This document shows, in pieces, positions 1-7,705 of a DNA stretch of 64,000 nucleotides; within the stretch, counting starts at the first letter, position 1, and each line of letters opens with the position of its first letter. Under the pieces are notes generated by a model. It was not told where the DNA came from. It did no database searches and was given only the letters and a program-made list of their open reading frames with translations. The translations under genes were made by a program, and so were the position numbers. Source of the stretch: Fontisphaera persica (GTDB lineage: Bacteria; Verrucomicrobiota; Verrucomicrobiia; Limisphaerales; Fontisphaeraceae); contig NZ_CP116615.1 of NCBI RefSeq assembly GCF_024832785.1, positions 868,001 through 932,000 of the forward strand, written 5' to 3'.

Positions 1-1
1 C

Positions 2-277
2 ACCGGCACGCACTTTGTCGTGTGCAATGTCGAAACCAACCAGGCCGCCTTTGTGGCGCGTGCCAAAGTGGAGCATCCTCACGTGCGCATCCGGGTGAAC
101 ATGGACGCCGCCATTGTGGCTTGCGACCAGCCGGAGCGCATTTACCGCGAAATTGACCGCATCGTGGCGCTGACGGCGGGCCATCCCAATTGTTTGCTCG
201 GCACCGGTTGCCTGCCGTATGAAACACCCCCCGGCAACGTTCAGCTCATCAAAGACTACCTCGCCTCCCTCTCGTGA
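2..277 (+). CDS. Uroporphyrinogen decarboxylase-family protein (C-terminal part)
   Basis: The open frame enters from the left edge and ends at TGA 275-277, so only about the last 91 residues are visible. They contain the C-terminal signature of the URO-D/MtaA/CmuA fold: a strand leading to NMDAAIV, a helix with ERIYREIDRIV, then LGTGCLPYETPPGNV, which closely matches the GCxLPxxTPxEN segment of this family. Standalone members in Verrucomicrobia and Planctomycetes are often methyltransferase-like or of unknown function rather than haem enzymes, and the substrate-deciding N-terminal half is outside the window, so I do not assign hemE. The last 22 bases overlap the convergent kinase-etherase gene. 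Confidence 0.8.
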   Translation, partial: TGTHFVVCNVETNQAAFVARAKVEHPHVRIRVNMDAAIVACDQPERIYREIDRIVALTAGHPNCLLGTGCLPYETPPGNVQLIKDYLASLS

Positions 278-2076
278 GCCGGACGCCGCCGCCCCAGCCG
301 CCGCACCACTTCCCGGATGTTCCAGTCCTCCGCTTCCAGCGCCGCTTGCGCTTGTTCAGGGGGGGCGCCGGTTAAATGACTGACGATGCGCACCGCCCGC
401 GCGCGCAGCTTGGAATTGGTGGGCCGCATGTCCACCATCCAATGCCCCAGCACCTTGCCCAGGCGCACCATGCTCAGCGTGGAAATGAGGTTCAATGCCA
501 GTTTGGTGGCCGTCCCCGCCTTGAGCCGCGTGGAGCCGGTCAGCACCTCCGGCCCCGTGGGCAGGCAAATAAATCGGTGGGGCTGTTTTTCCTCCGGTAA
601 TTGCAGCCGCGGGTTGCAATGCAGGAGCACCGTGTAGGCGCCGAGCTTGCGTGCCTGGCACAGTGCGCTCAAGACAAAGGGCGTGCGCCCGCTGCTGGCG
701 ATGCCGATGACCACATCCTTGGCCGTAATCCCTCGTCCCACCATGGCTTGCCGGCCCGCCGCCTCATCGTCTTCCGCCCCTTCCACCGCCTGAAACACCG
801 CCGGCGCCCCGCCCGCCATGATGCCTTGCACCATCTCCGCTGGCACGCTGAAGGTGGGCGGGCATTCACTGGCATCCAGGATTCCCAGCCGTCCGCTGGT
901 GCCTGCGCCCACATAAAAAAGCCGCCCGCCACGCCGGAAGGCCCGCACCACCCGGCGAATGGTCTCCTCCAAATCCCGGCGGGCAGCCCGCACCGCCGCA
1001 GGGGTCCGTTGCTCCTCACTCAACATCAAATCAATCGCCCGGGACAGCGGCAGTTCGTCCAGATGCCGGGAGCGCGGGTTGGGCTCCTCGGTGGGCGAAA
1101 GAAGGGGATTAAGTTTGATGGATGCGGCGTTGTTATTCCTCAAGCACGGAGCCTTGGGCAGCCTTGCCAGCCGCGCCGCCAATTCCACCGCTCCCCATGC
1201 GCTTTCCCGGCTGAGCTTGACCACCTTGGCCTGCGGCCAGCGGGCCCGAATCTCCCGGGACACCCGCGCGGCGAATCGGGGCTGCTTTAACAGCGTGCCG
1301 CCCGCCAGAATAAACTCCACCGCCGACCGCGGGCGCGCAATCCGCCGGGCGCACGCCGCCGCATCACTGGCCAGGTGCTCGGCGGCCTCCCGCAATACCG
1401 CCTCGGCGTGCCGGTCACCGGCATTGGCCGCGTCAAACACCGTCACCGCCAGCGCGGCCATCTGGTCTTTGGTGGCCGTTTTGGCCCAATCAATCAAATC
1501 CTCCGGCACATTCAAATTCAGCCGTGTCAAAAAGCGCGCCCCCAGCGCCGGCCAGCGGCGCGTATGGTCATAAATGGCCAGTGTTTGACGCAAAGCAGTG
1601 ACCGCAATCCAATACGCGCTGCCCCAGTCGCCCAGCAAATGTCCCCAACCGCCAGTGCGCACCCCGCGCCCCTCCGTCTGCCCGTAACAACAAGAACCCG
1701 TGCCGCTCAGCACCAACACCCGCGGCAGCGGCTGGCGCGCCGGCTGTGCCGCCAGCGCGGTTTCCAAATCATTGGTCGCCAGGCAGGGCACCGCCGGCCA
1801 GCACTCCGCCGCCGCTCGCCGAATGCGCTCGCGGTCTGACTCCAACCGTGCCCCAGGCAAACCAATCGCCAGGGCATCCGGGCGCGGAAATTGACGGGCA
1901 ACCTCCCGCAATAGCTCCGTCAACTGTTCATCGGTTAGTAGATGCAAATTGGCTGGCCCCCCCTCCCAGCGCTGCACCTGCTCACCCTGGACAAACAGGG
2001 CCACCGTGCAGGTCCCGCCGCCTTCGATGCCCAGCAGTTTGGGTGTGTTGGGGAATGGGCCAGCCGTCAAAGCCAT
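256..2076 (-). CDS. murQ: Bifunctional amino-sugar kinase / N-acetylmuramic acid 6-phosphate etherase (MurQ) fusion
   Basis: This 606-residue protein fuses two enzymes usually encoded separately. Residues about 12-320 are a BadF/BadG/BcrA/BcrD-type ATPase of the GlcNAc/MurNAc kinase group, with the phosphate-1 loop GIEGGGT and the GTGSCCYG and GGWGHLLGDWGSAYW motifs. Residues about 330-606 are a complete MurQ: SIS domain with YVGAGTSGRLGILDASECPPTF, the EGAEDD segment, SSGRTPFV and TGSTRLKAGTATK, and a UBA-like tail. The Glu of DASECPP and the acidic EGAEDD segment correspond to MurQ catalytic residues. Inferred role: phosphorylate MurNAc (and perhaps GlcNAc), then cleave the lactyl ether to give GlcNAc-6-phosphate in cytoplasmic cell-wall recycling. 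Kinase specificity cannot be read from the sequence. Confidence 0.9.
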   Translation of the reverse strand: MALTAGPFPNTPKLLGIEGGGTCTVALFVQGEQVQRWEGGPANLHLLTDEQLTELLREVARQFPRPDALAIGLPGARLESDRERIRRAAAECWPAVPCLATNDLETALAAQPARQPLPRVLVLSGTGSCCYGQTEGRGVRTGGWGHLLGDWGSAYWIAVTALRQTLAIYDHTRRWPALGARFLTRLNLNVPEDLIDWAKTATKDQMAALAVTVFDAANAGDRHAEAVLREAAEHLASDAAACARRIARPRSAVEFILAGGTLLKQPRFAARVSREIRARWPQAKVVKLSRESAWGAVELAARLARLPKAPCLRNNNAASIKLNPLLSPTEEPNPRSRHLDELPLSRAIDLMLSEEQRTPAAVRAARRDLEETIRRVVRAFRRGGRLFYVGAGTSGRLGILDASECPPTFSVPAEMVQGIMAGGAPAVFQAVEGAEDDEAAGRQAMVGRGITAKDVVIGIASSGRTPFVLSALCQARKLGAYTVLLHCNPRLQLPEEKQPHRFICLPTGPEVLTGSTRLKAGTATKLALNLISTLSMVRLGKVLGHWMVDMRPTNSKLRARAVRIVSHLTGAPPEQAQAALEAEDWNIREVVRRLGRRRPAHEREAR

Positions 2077-2180
2077 GCCCCCATCATTCGACGATTACCG
2101 CTGGAATGCAAGCCTGCGCATGGCCCCATCCGGAAGGCGGGCGCATGCCCTCCACCCGCCTGTCCCGCCCCCCGAACGGC

Positions 2181-3284
2181 TCAGATGCCCTCGCCCAGGT
2201 TGGGTGGCATTTCGATGATCTGGCTGGTCTCCGGCGGCAGAGGCGCGCCTTCCTGCGCCAGAATCCGGTAGGCCTTGATTTGGAAGGACACTTCGCAGTT
2301 ATCGTGCAGCCCCAGCGCATGGTATTCCTCCTTGGTCATTCGCGCGCGAATGGTCAGGCCGGACGGCAGCTCCAATTCCAGCCGCAACATGATGCCTAAA
2401 AAGAACGTATGCCGCAACACCGCCCGGTAACGGTACTGGGTCAAATCCGGTGAAATCTGCACCGCGTAGGGACGGAAGCCAATCCGCATGGCCTGTCCTT
2501 CATTCAGCCCGTGCGCCGGAAATTCCAGCTCGCCGCACCGCGCCATCCCATCACGCACCACCGTCTCCAGCACATTCATCACCCCCACAAACCGCGCCAC
2601 AAATTCATTGGCCGGTTGCTCATACACCTCGCGCGGCGTGCCGATTTGCTCCAGCCGCCCGCGCGAAAAAATGGCAATCCGCCGGCTCACCTCCATCGCC
2701 TCTTCCTGATCGTGGGTGACAAAAATGGTCGTCAGATTCAATTCGTCATGCAAATGCACCAGCCACTCCCGCAATTCCTGCCGGATTTTGGCGTCCACCG
2801 CCCCAAACGGCTCATCCAGCAGCAGCACCCGCGGCTGAATGGCCAGCGCGCGGGCAATGGCCACCCGCTGGCGCTGCCCGCCCGAAAGCTGATGCGGATA
2901 CCGCTGGCTGAGTCCTTCCAAATCAAACAATTTCAACAATTCCTGCACGCGCTGCGCCTGCGCCTCCGCTTTCCACTTCTTGACCTTCAACCCGAACGCA
3001 ATGTTGTCAAAGACGTTCATCGTCTTGAACAACGCATAATTTTGAAACACAAACCCAATATTGCGCCGTTGCACCGGCACATGGTTCACGCGCTCCCCAT
3101 GAATGAAAATGTCCCCTTCAGTGGGCTCCTCCAGCCCGGCAATCATGCGTAGCACCGTGGTCTTGCCACAGCCACTCGGCCCCAGCAGAGCCAGCAGCTC
3201 TCCATCCTGCACTTCCAGATTGACCCGGCTCACCGCCTCGACGTGGCCAAAACGCTTCGTTAAATTGCGTAATTGAATGCTCAT
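2181..3284 (-). CDS. cysA: Sulfate/thiosulfate ABC importer ATP-binding protein CysA
   Basis: Cytoplasmic ATPase of the sulfate importer, 367 residues, the usual CysA length. Visible are Walker A GPSGCGKT (about 35-42), Q-loop FQNYALF, signature LSGGQRQR, Walker B LLLDEPFG with the CysA-typical continuation AVDAKIRQELR, and switch HDQEEAME. A C-terminal TOBE-like regulatory region follows (about 235-350). The ATG overlaps the cysW stop by 4 bases, which indicates translational coupling. It is the last gene of the sbp-cysT-cysW-cysA operon. The family also includes other anion ATPases, but the flanking permeases make sulfate or thiosulfate the best call. Confidence 0.95.
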   Translation of the reverse strand: MSIQLRNLTKRFGHVEAVSRVNLEVQDGELLALLGPSGCGKTTVLRMIAGLEEPTEGDIFIHGERVNHVPVQRRNIGFVFQNYALFKTMNVFDNIAFGLKVKKWKAEAQAQRVQELLKLFDLEGLSQRYPHQLSGGQRQRVAIARALAIQPRVLLLDEPFGAVDAKIRQELREWLVHLHDELNLTTIFVTHDQEEAMEVSRRIAIFSRGRLEQIGTPREVYEQPANEFVARFVGVMNVLETVVRDGMARCGELEFPAHGLNEGQAMRIGFRPYAVQISPDLTQYRYRAVLRHTFFLGIMLRLELELPSGLTIRARMTKEEYHALGLHDNCEVSFQIKAYRILAQEGAPLPPETSQIIEMPPNLGEGI

Positions 3285-4210
3285 GCGTTCCCTGAATTCC
3301 CATTTTCACTCGGCGCCCCTGCCTCCGGGGCCTGCTGCGCCAGCCATTCCTCGCGGGCCACCCGCCACTCCAGCCAGGTTTTAATCACCAGCGTCACCAG
3401 CGCCAGCATCGCCAGCAGGCTGGCCACCGCAAAGGCCCCGGCGGCATTGTATTCATTGTAAAGTTTTTCCACCCGCAACGGCAGGGTATCCGTCAGCCCC
3501 GCAATGTGGCTGGAGACCACCGAGACCGCGCCAAATTCCCCCATCGCCCGGGCGTTGCAGAGAATGATCCCATACAGCAGCCCCCACTTGACCGACGGCA
3601 GCGTCACATGCCAGAACGTCCGCCAGCCGCTGGCGCCCAGCGTCAGGGCCGCCTGCTCCTGATCCGAGCCGCTGGCCTGCATCACCGGAATCAGCTCCCG
3701 GGCGACAAACGGAAAAGTCACAAACAAGGTGGCCAGCGCCATGCCCGACACCGAAAACACGATATGAATCCCGCGCTCCCGCAGCCACTCGCCCAGCACT
3801 CCCTGCGCTCCAAATAGCACGACAATCATCAAGCCCGAGACCACCGGTGAAACCGAAAAGGGGAGGTCGATCAACGCGGTCAGGATGGACTTGCCCCGAA
3901 ATTCAAACTTCGCAATGGCCCACGCCGCCGCCAGCCCAAAGAGGCAGTTAAGCGGCACGCAAATCGCCGCAATCAGCAGCGTCAACTTAATCGCCGCCAG
4001 CGTGTGCGGATGCGCAATGGACTGCTGGTAATACTGCCAGCCCCGGCTGAGCGCCTGGGCAAAGACATTGGCCAGCGGCAGAAAAAGAAACACCACCGCA
4101 AACGCCATCGCCAGCCCCGTCAGCCCCCACCGCACCCACGCGGGTTCATCCGTGCTGCGCCGCAATTTCCGCCGTGGCGCGCTGATCTGGCTTTTAACGT
4201 GTCCCGCCAT
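3281..4210 (-). CDS. cysW: Sulfate ABC importer permease CysW
   Basis: Inner-membrane permease of 309 residues with about six hydrophobic segments. After a basic cytoplasmic N-terminus, the first segment (about 29-52) precedes the CysW-typical stretch AIKLTLLIAAICVPLN. The family-specific block FEFRGKSILTALIDLPFSVSPVVSG is present, as is the EAA loop ASGSDQEQAALTLGASGWRTFWHVTLP that docks on the ATPase. The region NARAMGEFGAVSVVSSHIAG matches CysW more closely than CysT. It starts 15 bases after cysT and overlaps cysA by 4 bases. Confidence 0.95.
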   Translation of the reverse strand: MAGHVKSQISAPRRKLRRSTDEPAWVRWGLTGLAMAFAVVFLFLPLANVFAQALSRGWQYYQQSIAHPHTLAAIKLTLLIAAICVPLNCLFGLAAAWAIAKFEFRGKSILTALIDLPFSVSPVVSGLMIVVLFGAQGVLGEWLRERGIHIVFSVSGMALATLFVTFPFVARELIPVMQASGSDQEQAALTLGASGWRTFWHVTLPSVKWGLLYGIILCNARAMGEFGAVSVVSSHIAGLTDTLPLRVEKLYNEYNAAGAFAVASLLAMLALVTLVIKTWLEWRVAREEWLAQQAPEAGAPSENGNSGNA

Positions 4211-4225
4211 AATCGTGTCCCCGGC

Positions 4226-5050
4226 TCATTCCTGAAAACGTCCGGCCCACCGTTCAATCGTGTTCACCAGCGCCAGCAGCCCAAACGAAATCGCCAGCAA
4301 CACCACCGCCATGGCCATGGCCCCCAGATAATTGTATTCCTCCAACCGTGTCACAATCAGATAAGGCGCAATCTCGGTCCGGTACGGCAAGTTGCCCGAA
4401 ATGAAAACAATCGAGCCGTATTCCCCAATCGCCCGCGCAAATGCCAGCGCAAAGCCGGTGATCATCGGCGGCAGCAGCATCGGAGCAATCACCCGCGTGA
4501 ACGTGCGCCACCGGCCCGCCCCCAGACTGGCCGCCGCTTCCTCTACATCCCGCTCCATCGCCGACAGCACCGGTTGCAGCGTCCGCACCATGAACGGCAG
4601 CCCCACAAAAGTCAGCGCAATCACCACCCCCAACGGAGTGTAGGCCCCTTGGATGCCCAGCGGCGCCAAATACCGGCCCAGCCAGCCGTTCTCGGCAAAC
4701 AAACTGGCCAGCGTCAAACCCGCCACCGCCGTGGGCAGCGCAAAGGGAAAATCTACCAGCGCATCCACCAGCCGCCTCCCGGGAAATTCGTACCGCGTCA
4801 GCACCCACGCCAGCAACGCCCCAAAAATCGCGTTAATCAGCGCCGCACATAAGGATGCCCCAAAGGTCAGCCGATAAGCCGCCAGCGCCCGCTCGCTGAG
4901 CGCTTCCCGCCAAAAATCAGACCAGCTCAATTCCGCCACCCGCCACAACAACGCCCCAATCGGCAGCAGCACAATCAGACTCAGATAAAAAATCGTAAAG
5001 CCCATCGTCAGGCCGAAGCCCGGCAGCAGGGTGGTTTTGCGTGTGGACAT
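4226..5050 (-). CDS. cysT: Sulfate ABC importer permease CysT (CysU)
   Basis: Second membrane subunit of the sulfate importer, 274 residues from the ATG at 5050. It carries the CysT hallmarks FEFP/YEFPGRRLVDALVDFPFALPTAVAGL, the EAA loop DVEEAAASLGAGRWRTFTRVIAP, and RAIGEYGSIVFISGN. Six transmembrane segments are readable. An in-frame TTG at 5098 would add 16 polar residues and begin at the stop codon of the preceding gene. I prefer ATG 5050, which places the first transmembrane helix near the N-terminus as in the family. No convincing Shine-Dalgarno sequence precedes either start. Confidence 0.93.
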   Translation of the reverse strand: MSTRKTTLLPGFGLTMGFTIFYLSLIVLLPIGALLWRVAELSWSDFWREALSERALAAYRLTFGASLCAALINAIFGALLAWVLTRYEFPGRRLVDALVDFPFALPTAVAGLTLASLFAENGWLGRYLAPLGIQGAYTPLGVVIALTFVGLPFMVRTLQPVLSAMERDVEEAAASLGAGRWRTFTRVIAPMLLPPMITGFALAFARAIGEYGSIVFISGNLPYRTEIAPYLIVTRLEEYNYLGAMAMAVVLLAISFGLLALVNTIERWAGRFQE

Positions 5051-5098
5051 TTTTTGGCGGTCTATCTTTTGTCTAAATTGTTTCCGGCCCCCTGCCAA

Positions 5099-5947
5099 TT
5101 ACAAATTCGCCGCATAGGCAATAAATTGGCGGTACTCCGACAGCAGCGCCAGCGAAGCCCTCACCAGCGCTTCCAGTTTGGCTTGCATCTCCCCGGCTCG
5201 CGGGCTTTCCAAAATGATGTCAAATGGTTGCGGCGCCTGCTCCGGCGGCCCATGCAACACGCCGGTGAATCCTTCCCGGATGATGCCGTTGCTCGCCGGA
5301 AATCCATCTATTTGACTGGCCCGGTTGATGGGCACAAAGGCCTCGGCCGCCGCCAGCGCCGGCGGCAGCAAATGCTCGCTCAACGAGGCTCCGCTGGCGT
5401 AACCATAAAAGCCGGGACTGGTGTCATCCGTGTGCAGCGCTATGAGACCGTTCAGGCGGTGAGCTCGCAGCTCCGCCTCCAGCAACACGACTTCCGGCTC
5501 ACGGCTGCCGCGCCAAAACTCGCGATTCAAATCCTTGCCAGAAGCCGACTCCCGCCTGCCCGCCGCCAAACCCGTTGGATTGCACAAAGGATATACATAC
5601 AGGCAATAGCCCTCCGCCAGCGCGGGCTGCTTGGCGCAGCGCCGCAACAATTCCAACGCGGCCAGCACCCCCTCCGGCTCATCCCCGTGCAAACCCGCAA
5701 AAATCCCAATCCGCAAAGGCTCCGCACCTCCTTGCGGCCCAAGAAAAATAAAACGGGGCAGGGACACCCCGGGAGCATCGCCCGACTCATGCCTCAAGGG
5801 CGAGGCATCCAAAAACGAAGCATGTTGGGCGGCCTGTGCCTCCACTTCCGCCAAACGCTTTTGAATGATGCCCACTTCGTGCATGAGTTGATGACGACTA
5901 ATTATGTCGTGATTTTCGGCAAAACTTTTTGCGACGGCAAGTTTCAT
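5099..5947 (-). CDS. M14 / succinylglutamate desuccinylase-aspartoacylase-like metallohydrolase
   Basis: Predicted zinc carboxypeptidase-fold enzyme of 282 residues. Metal-binding motif candidates are GLHGDEPEG (His and Glu, the HxxE pattern of M14 and AstE/AspA enzymes) and ALHTDD (the third His); CNPTG and DLNREF match the substrate-binding N-P-G and N-R blocks. No signal peptide is visible, so it is probably cytoplasmic. I chose ATG 5947 because an upstream extension would overlap sbp. It sits inside the sulfate import operon between sbp and cysT, which is not a standard member of that operon. A deacylase or peptidase acting on a sulfur-containing or acylated amino acid is possible; the substrate is unknown. 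Confidence 0.75.
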   Translation of the reverse strand: MKLAVAKSFAENHDIISRHQLMHEVGIIQKRLAEVEAQAAQHASFLDASPLRHESGDAPGVSLPRFIFLGPQGGAEPLRIGIFAGLHGDEPEGVLAALELLRRCAKQPALAEGYCLYVYPLCNPTGLAAGRRESASGKDLNREFWRGSREPEVVLLEAELRAHRLNGLIALHTDDTSPGFYGYASGASLSEHLLPPALAAAEAFVPINRASQIDGFPASNGIIREGFTGVLHGPPEQAPQPFDIILESPRAGEMQAKLEALVRASLALLSEYRQFIAYAANL

Positions 5948-5966
5948 GGAAGAATAAATCAGTTTT

Positions 5967-7088
5967 TTATCGGAATTTACGGCGCAACATTTGGTCGAAT
6001 TCACCATTCTCCGCAAAATGGCGTTTATGCGCCGCCTGCCAGTTGCCAAACACAGACTCCAACTTCACCAGCCGGGTCTCGGGAAATTGCTGCCGATATT
6101 TTTCCAACACCTCGGTCTGGCGCGGGCGAAAGAAATGCCGGGCGGCGATTTCCTGCGCCTGCGGGGTGTAAAGAAACTCCAAATACGCACGCGCGATTTC
6201 CAGCGTTTTGCGGCGGGCAGCCACCCGCTCCACCACCGCGACCGGCGGCTCGGCCAGAATGGTCAGCGAAGGAATCACAATTTCCACCTTGTTCCTGCCA
6301 GCCTCGCGCACCGCCAGCAGAGCCTCATTTTCCCACGCAATCAAAACATCCCCAATGCCGCGCTGGATGAACGTGGTAGCAGCGCCGCGCGCCCCGGAAT
6401 CCATGATGGGCGTGTTGTGGTAAATGGCCGTGACAAATTCGCGCGCCTTGCTCTCATCTCCCTGGTGCTTTTCCAAAGCGTACGCCCACGCCGCCAGATA
6501 ATTCCAGCGCGCGCCCCCGGAAGTCTTGGGATTGGGGGTCACCACTTTAACATCGGCACGGATTAAATCAGGCCAATCCCGGATGCCTTTGGGATTTCCC
6601 TGGCGCACGAGAAAGACAATGAGCGACGTGTAGGGGGCGCTGTTGTAGGGTAAACGCTCCTGCCAGTTCGTGGGCAATAACCTCGCTTTCTGCGCTATCG
6701 CATCAATATCGTAGGCCAGCGCCAGTGTCACAACATCCGCATCCAAACCATCAATCACCGCGCGCGCCTGCTTCCCCGAGCCACCGTGCGACTGCAGAAT
6801 GTTCACTTTCTGGCCCGTCTTTTCCCACCACTGCCGGGTGAAAACCTGGTTGATTTCCGTATAAAACTCGCGCGTCGGGTCATAAGAGGCATTCAGCAGC
6901 CGAATTTCTGCGGCTTGCAACCCCACCCCAAGACCCGCCACCGCCAAAACCAGCCCCAGCCAGATTGCCCACCTGGACTTCGCCCTTGGTAATCCTCCCA
7001 GAAACAAGCCAACACCCCGCCAAAACCAGACAAACAAGCAAGGCCTCTGGCCCCTTGTCCTGCTCATCTGTTTTGTTGTCCGTGGCAT
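5967..7088 (-). CDS. sbp: Sulfate ABC importer substrate-binding protein
   Basis: Periplasmic sulfate-binding protein of 373 residues and first gene of the import operon. A long basic N-terminus is followed by a hydrophobic segment (about 41-58) and a likely signal-peptidase site near LQAAE. The mature part follows the Sbp/CysP family: [60 protein letters not shown], and [27 protein letters not shown] second in-frame ATG at 7067 would give a shorter n-region and may be the real start. Whether it prefers sulfate or thiosulfate cannot be decided from the sequence. Confidence 0.95.
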   Translation of the reverse strand: MPRTTKQMSRTRGQRPCLFVWFWRGVGLFLGGLPRAKSRWAIWLGLVLAVAGLGVGLQAAEIRLLNASYDPTREFYTEINQVFTRQWWEKTGQKVNILQSHGGSGKQARAVIDGLDADVVTLALAYDIDAIAQKARLLPTNWQERLPYNSAPYTSLIVFLVRQGNPKGIRDWPDLIRADVKVVTPNPKTSGGARWNYLAAWAYALEKHQGDESKAREFVTAIYHNTPIMDSGARGAATTFIQRGIGDVLIAWENEALLAVREAGRNKVEIVIPSLTILAEPPVAVVERVAARRKTLEIARAYLEFLYTPQAQEIAARHFFRPRQTEVLEKYRQQFPETRLVKLESVFGNWQAAHKRHFAENGEFDQMLRRKFR

Positions 7089-7110
7089 TGTCCGTTAATG
7101 CTACACAAGC

Positions 7111-7138
7111 AATCTAAACCAAAAATCTACTATGTCAA
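7111..7138 (-). promoter_or_regulatory. Predicted sigma-70 promoter of the sulfate import operon
   Basis: On the minus strand, a perfect -35 TTGACA (7133-7138) is followed after 16 bases by TAGATT (7111-7116). Transcription would begin near 7104, about 16 bases upstream of the sbp ATG. The surrounding region is strongly AT-rich. Confidence 0.6.
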
Positions 7139-7142
7139 TGTA

Positions 7143-7163
7143 CTTTTTATAATATTTATAAAG
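7143..7163. promoter_or_regulatory. Imperfect AT-rich palindrome, candidate Rrf2 operator
   Basis: A 21-base inverted repeat with outer arms CTTT and AAAG and inner TATA-rich halves lies immediately upstream of the predicted sbp -35 box and within the divergent region shared with the rrf2-family gene. Its placement suits an operator that controls one or both promoters. The palindrome is imperfect and the whole region is AT-rich, so chance is possible. Confidence 0.3.
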
Positions 7164-7243
7164 CACTGTTATGCAATAATATATATACCAATAAATAAAT
7201 TATTTTTGAAAAATACGATTAATATGTGTACATTTACGGCGCT

Positions 7244-7705
7244 ATGAAACTGACATCGCGCGGGGAATATGCCTTGCGGGCTTTGGCAGTCTTAGGCCTG
7301 CGCTACGGCCAGGGCGTGGTCAGCATGCAGGAGATAAGCCGCCACCAAAACATCCCCAAGCGGTACCTCGAGCACATCCTCAATGACCTCCGGGAAGCAA
7401 GGCTGGTGGAAAGCCGCCGCGGCCTGCGCGGGGGTTACCAACTGGCGCGGCGTCCGGAGGAAATTAACTTGGCCATGGTGCTCCGGCACCTGGAGGGCGC
7501 CCTGGCGCCCGTAAGTTGTGTCAGCCAGCATTTCTATCAACCCTGCTCCTGCCCCGATGAGTCCCGCTGCGGCATCCGCAGTGTCATGGCCGAAGTTCGC
7601 CAAACGCTGGTCCAAACCCTGGAGCGCATCACCCTCGCCGACATCTGTGAGCGCTACCGCCGCTTGCAGGGGCCGGTGGAGAGTCCGTTGGACTTTGTCA
7701 TTTAG
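7244..7705 (+). CDS. Rrf2-family transcriptional regulator, probable regulator of the sulfate operon
   Basis: Winged-helix regulator of 153 residues. The N-terminus MKLTSRGEYALRAL, the recognition region ISRHQNIPKRYLEHIL and the wing RRGLRGGYQLAR are typical of Rrf2/IscR/CymR proteins. Four cysteines (about 92, 101, 103, 109) lie where IscR and NsrR bind an iron-sulfur cluster, whereas CymR, the classical sulfur regulator, lacks these. It is divergently transcribed from the sulfate operon, so a role in sulfur or Fe-S sensing is inferred. I chose ATG 7244 over GTG 7226 because it gives the canonical N-terminus. The 3' end overlaps the convergent efflux gene by 8 bases. Confidence 0.88.
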   Translation: MKLTSRGEYALRALAVLGLRYGQGVVSMQEISRHQNIPKRYLEHILNDLREARLVESRRGLRGGYQLARRPEEINLAMVLRHLEGALAPVSCVSQHFYQPCSCPDESRCGIRSVMAEVRQTLVQTLERITLADICERYRRLQGPVESPLDFVI

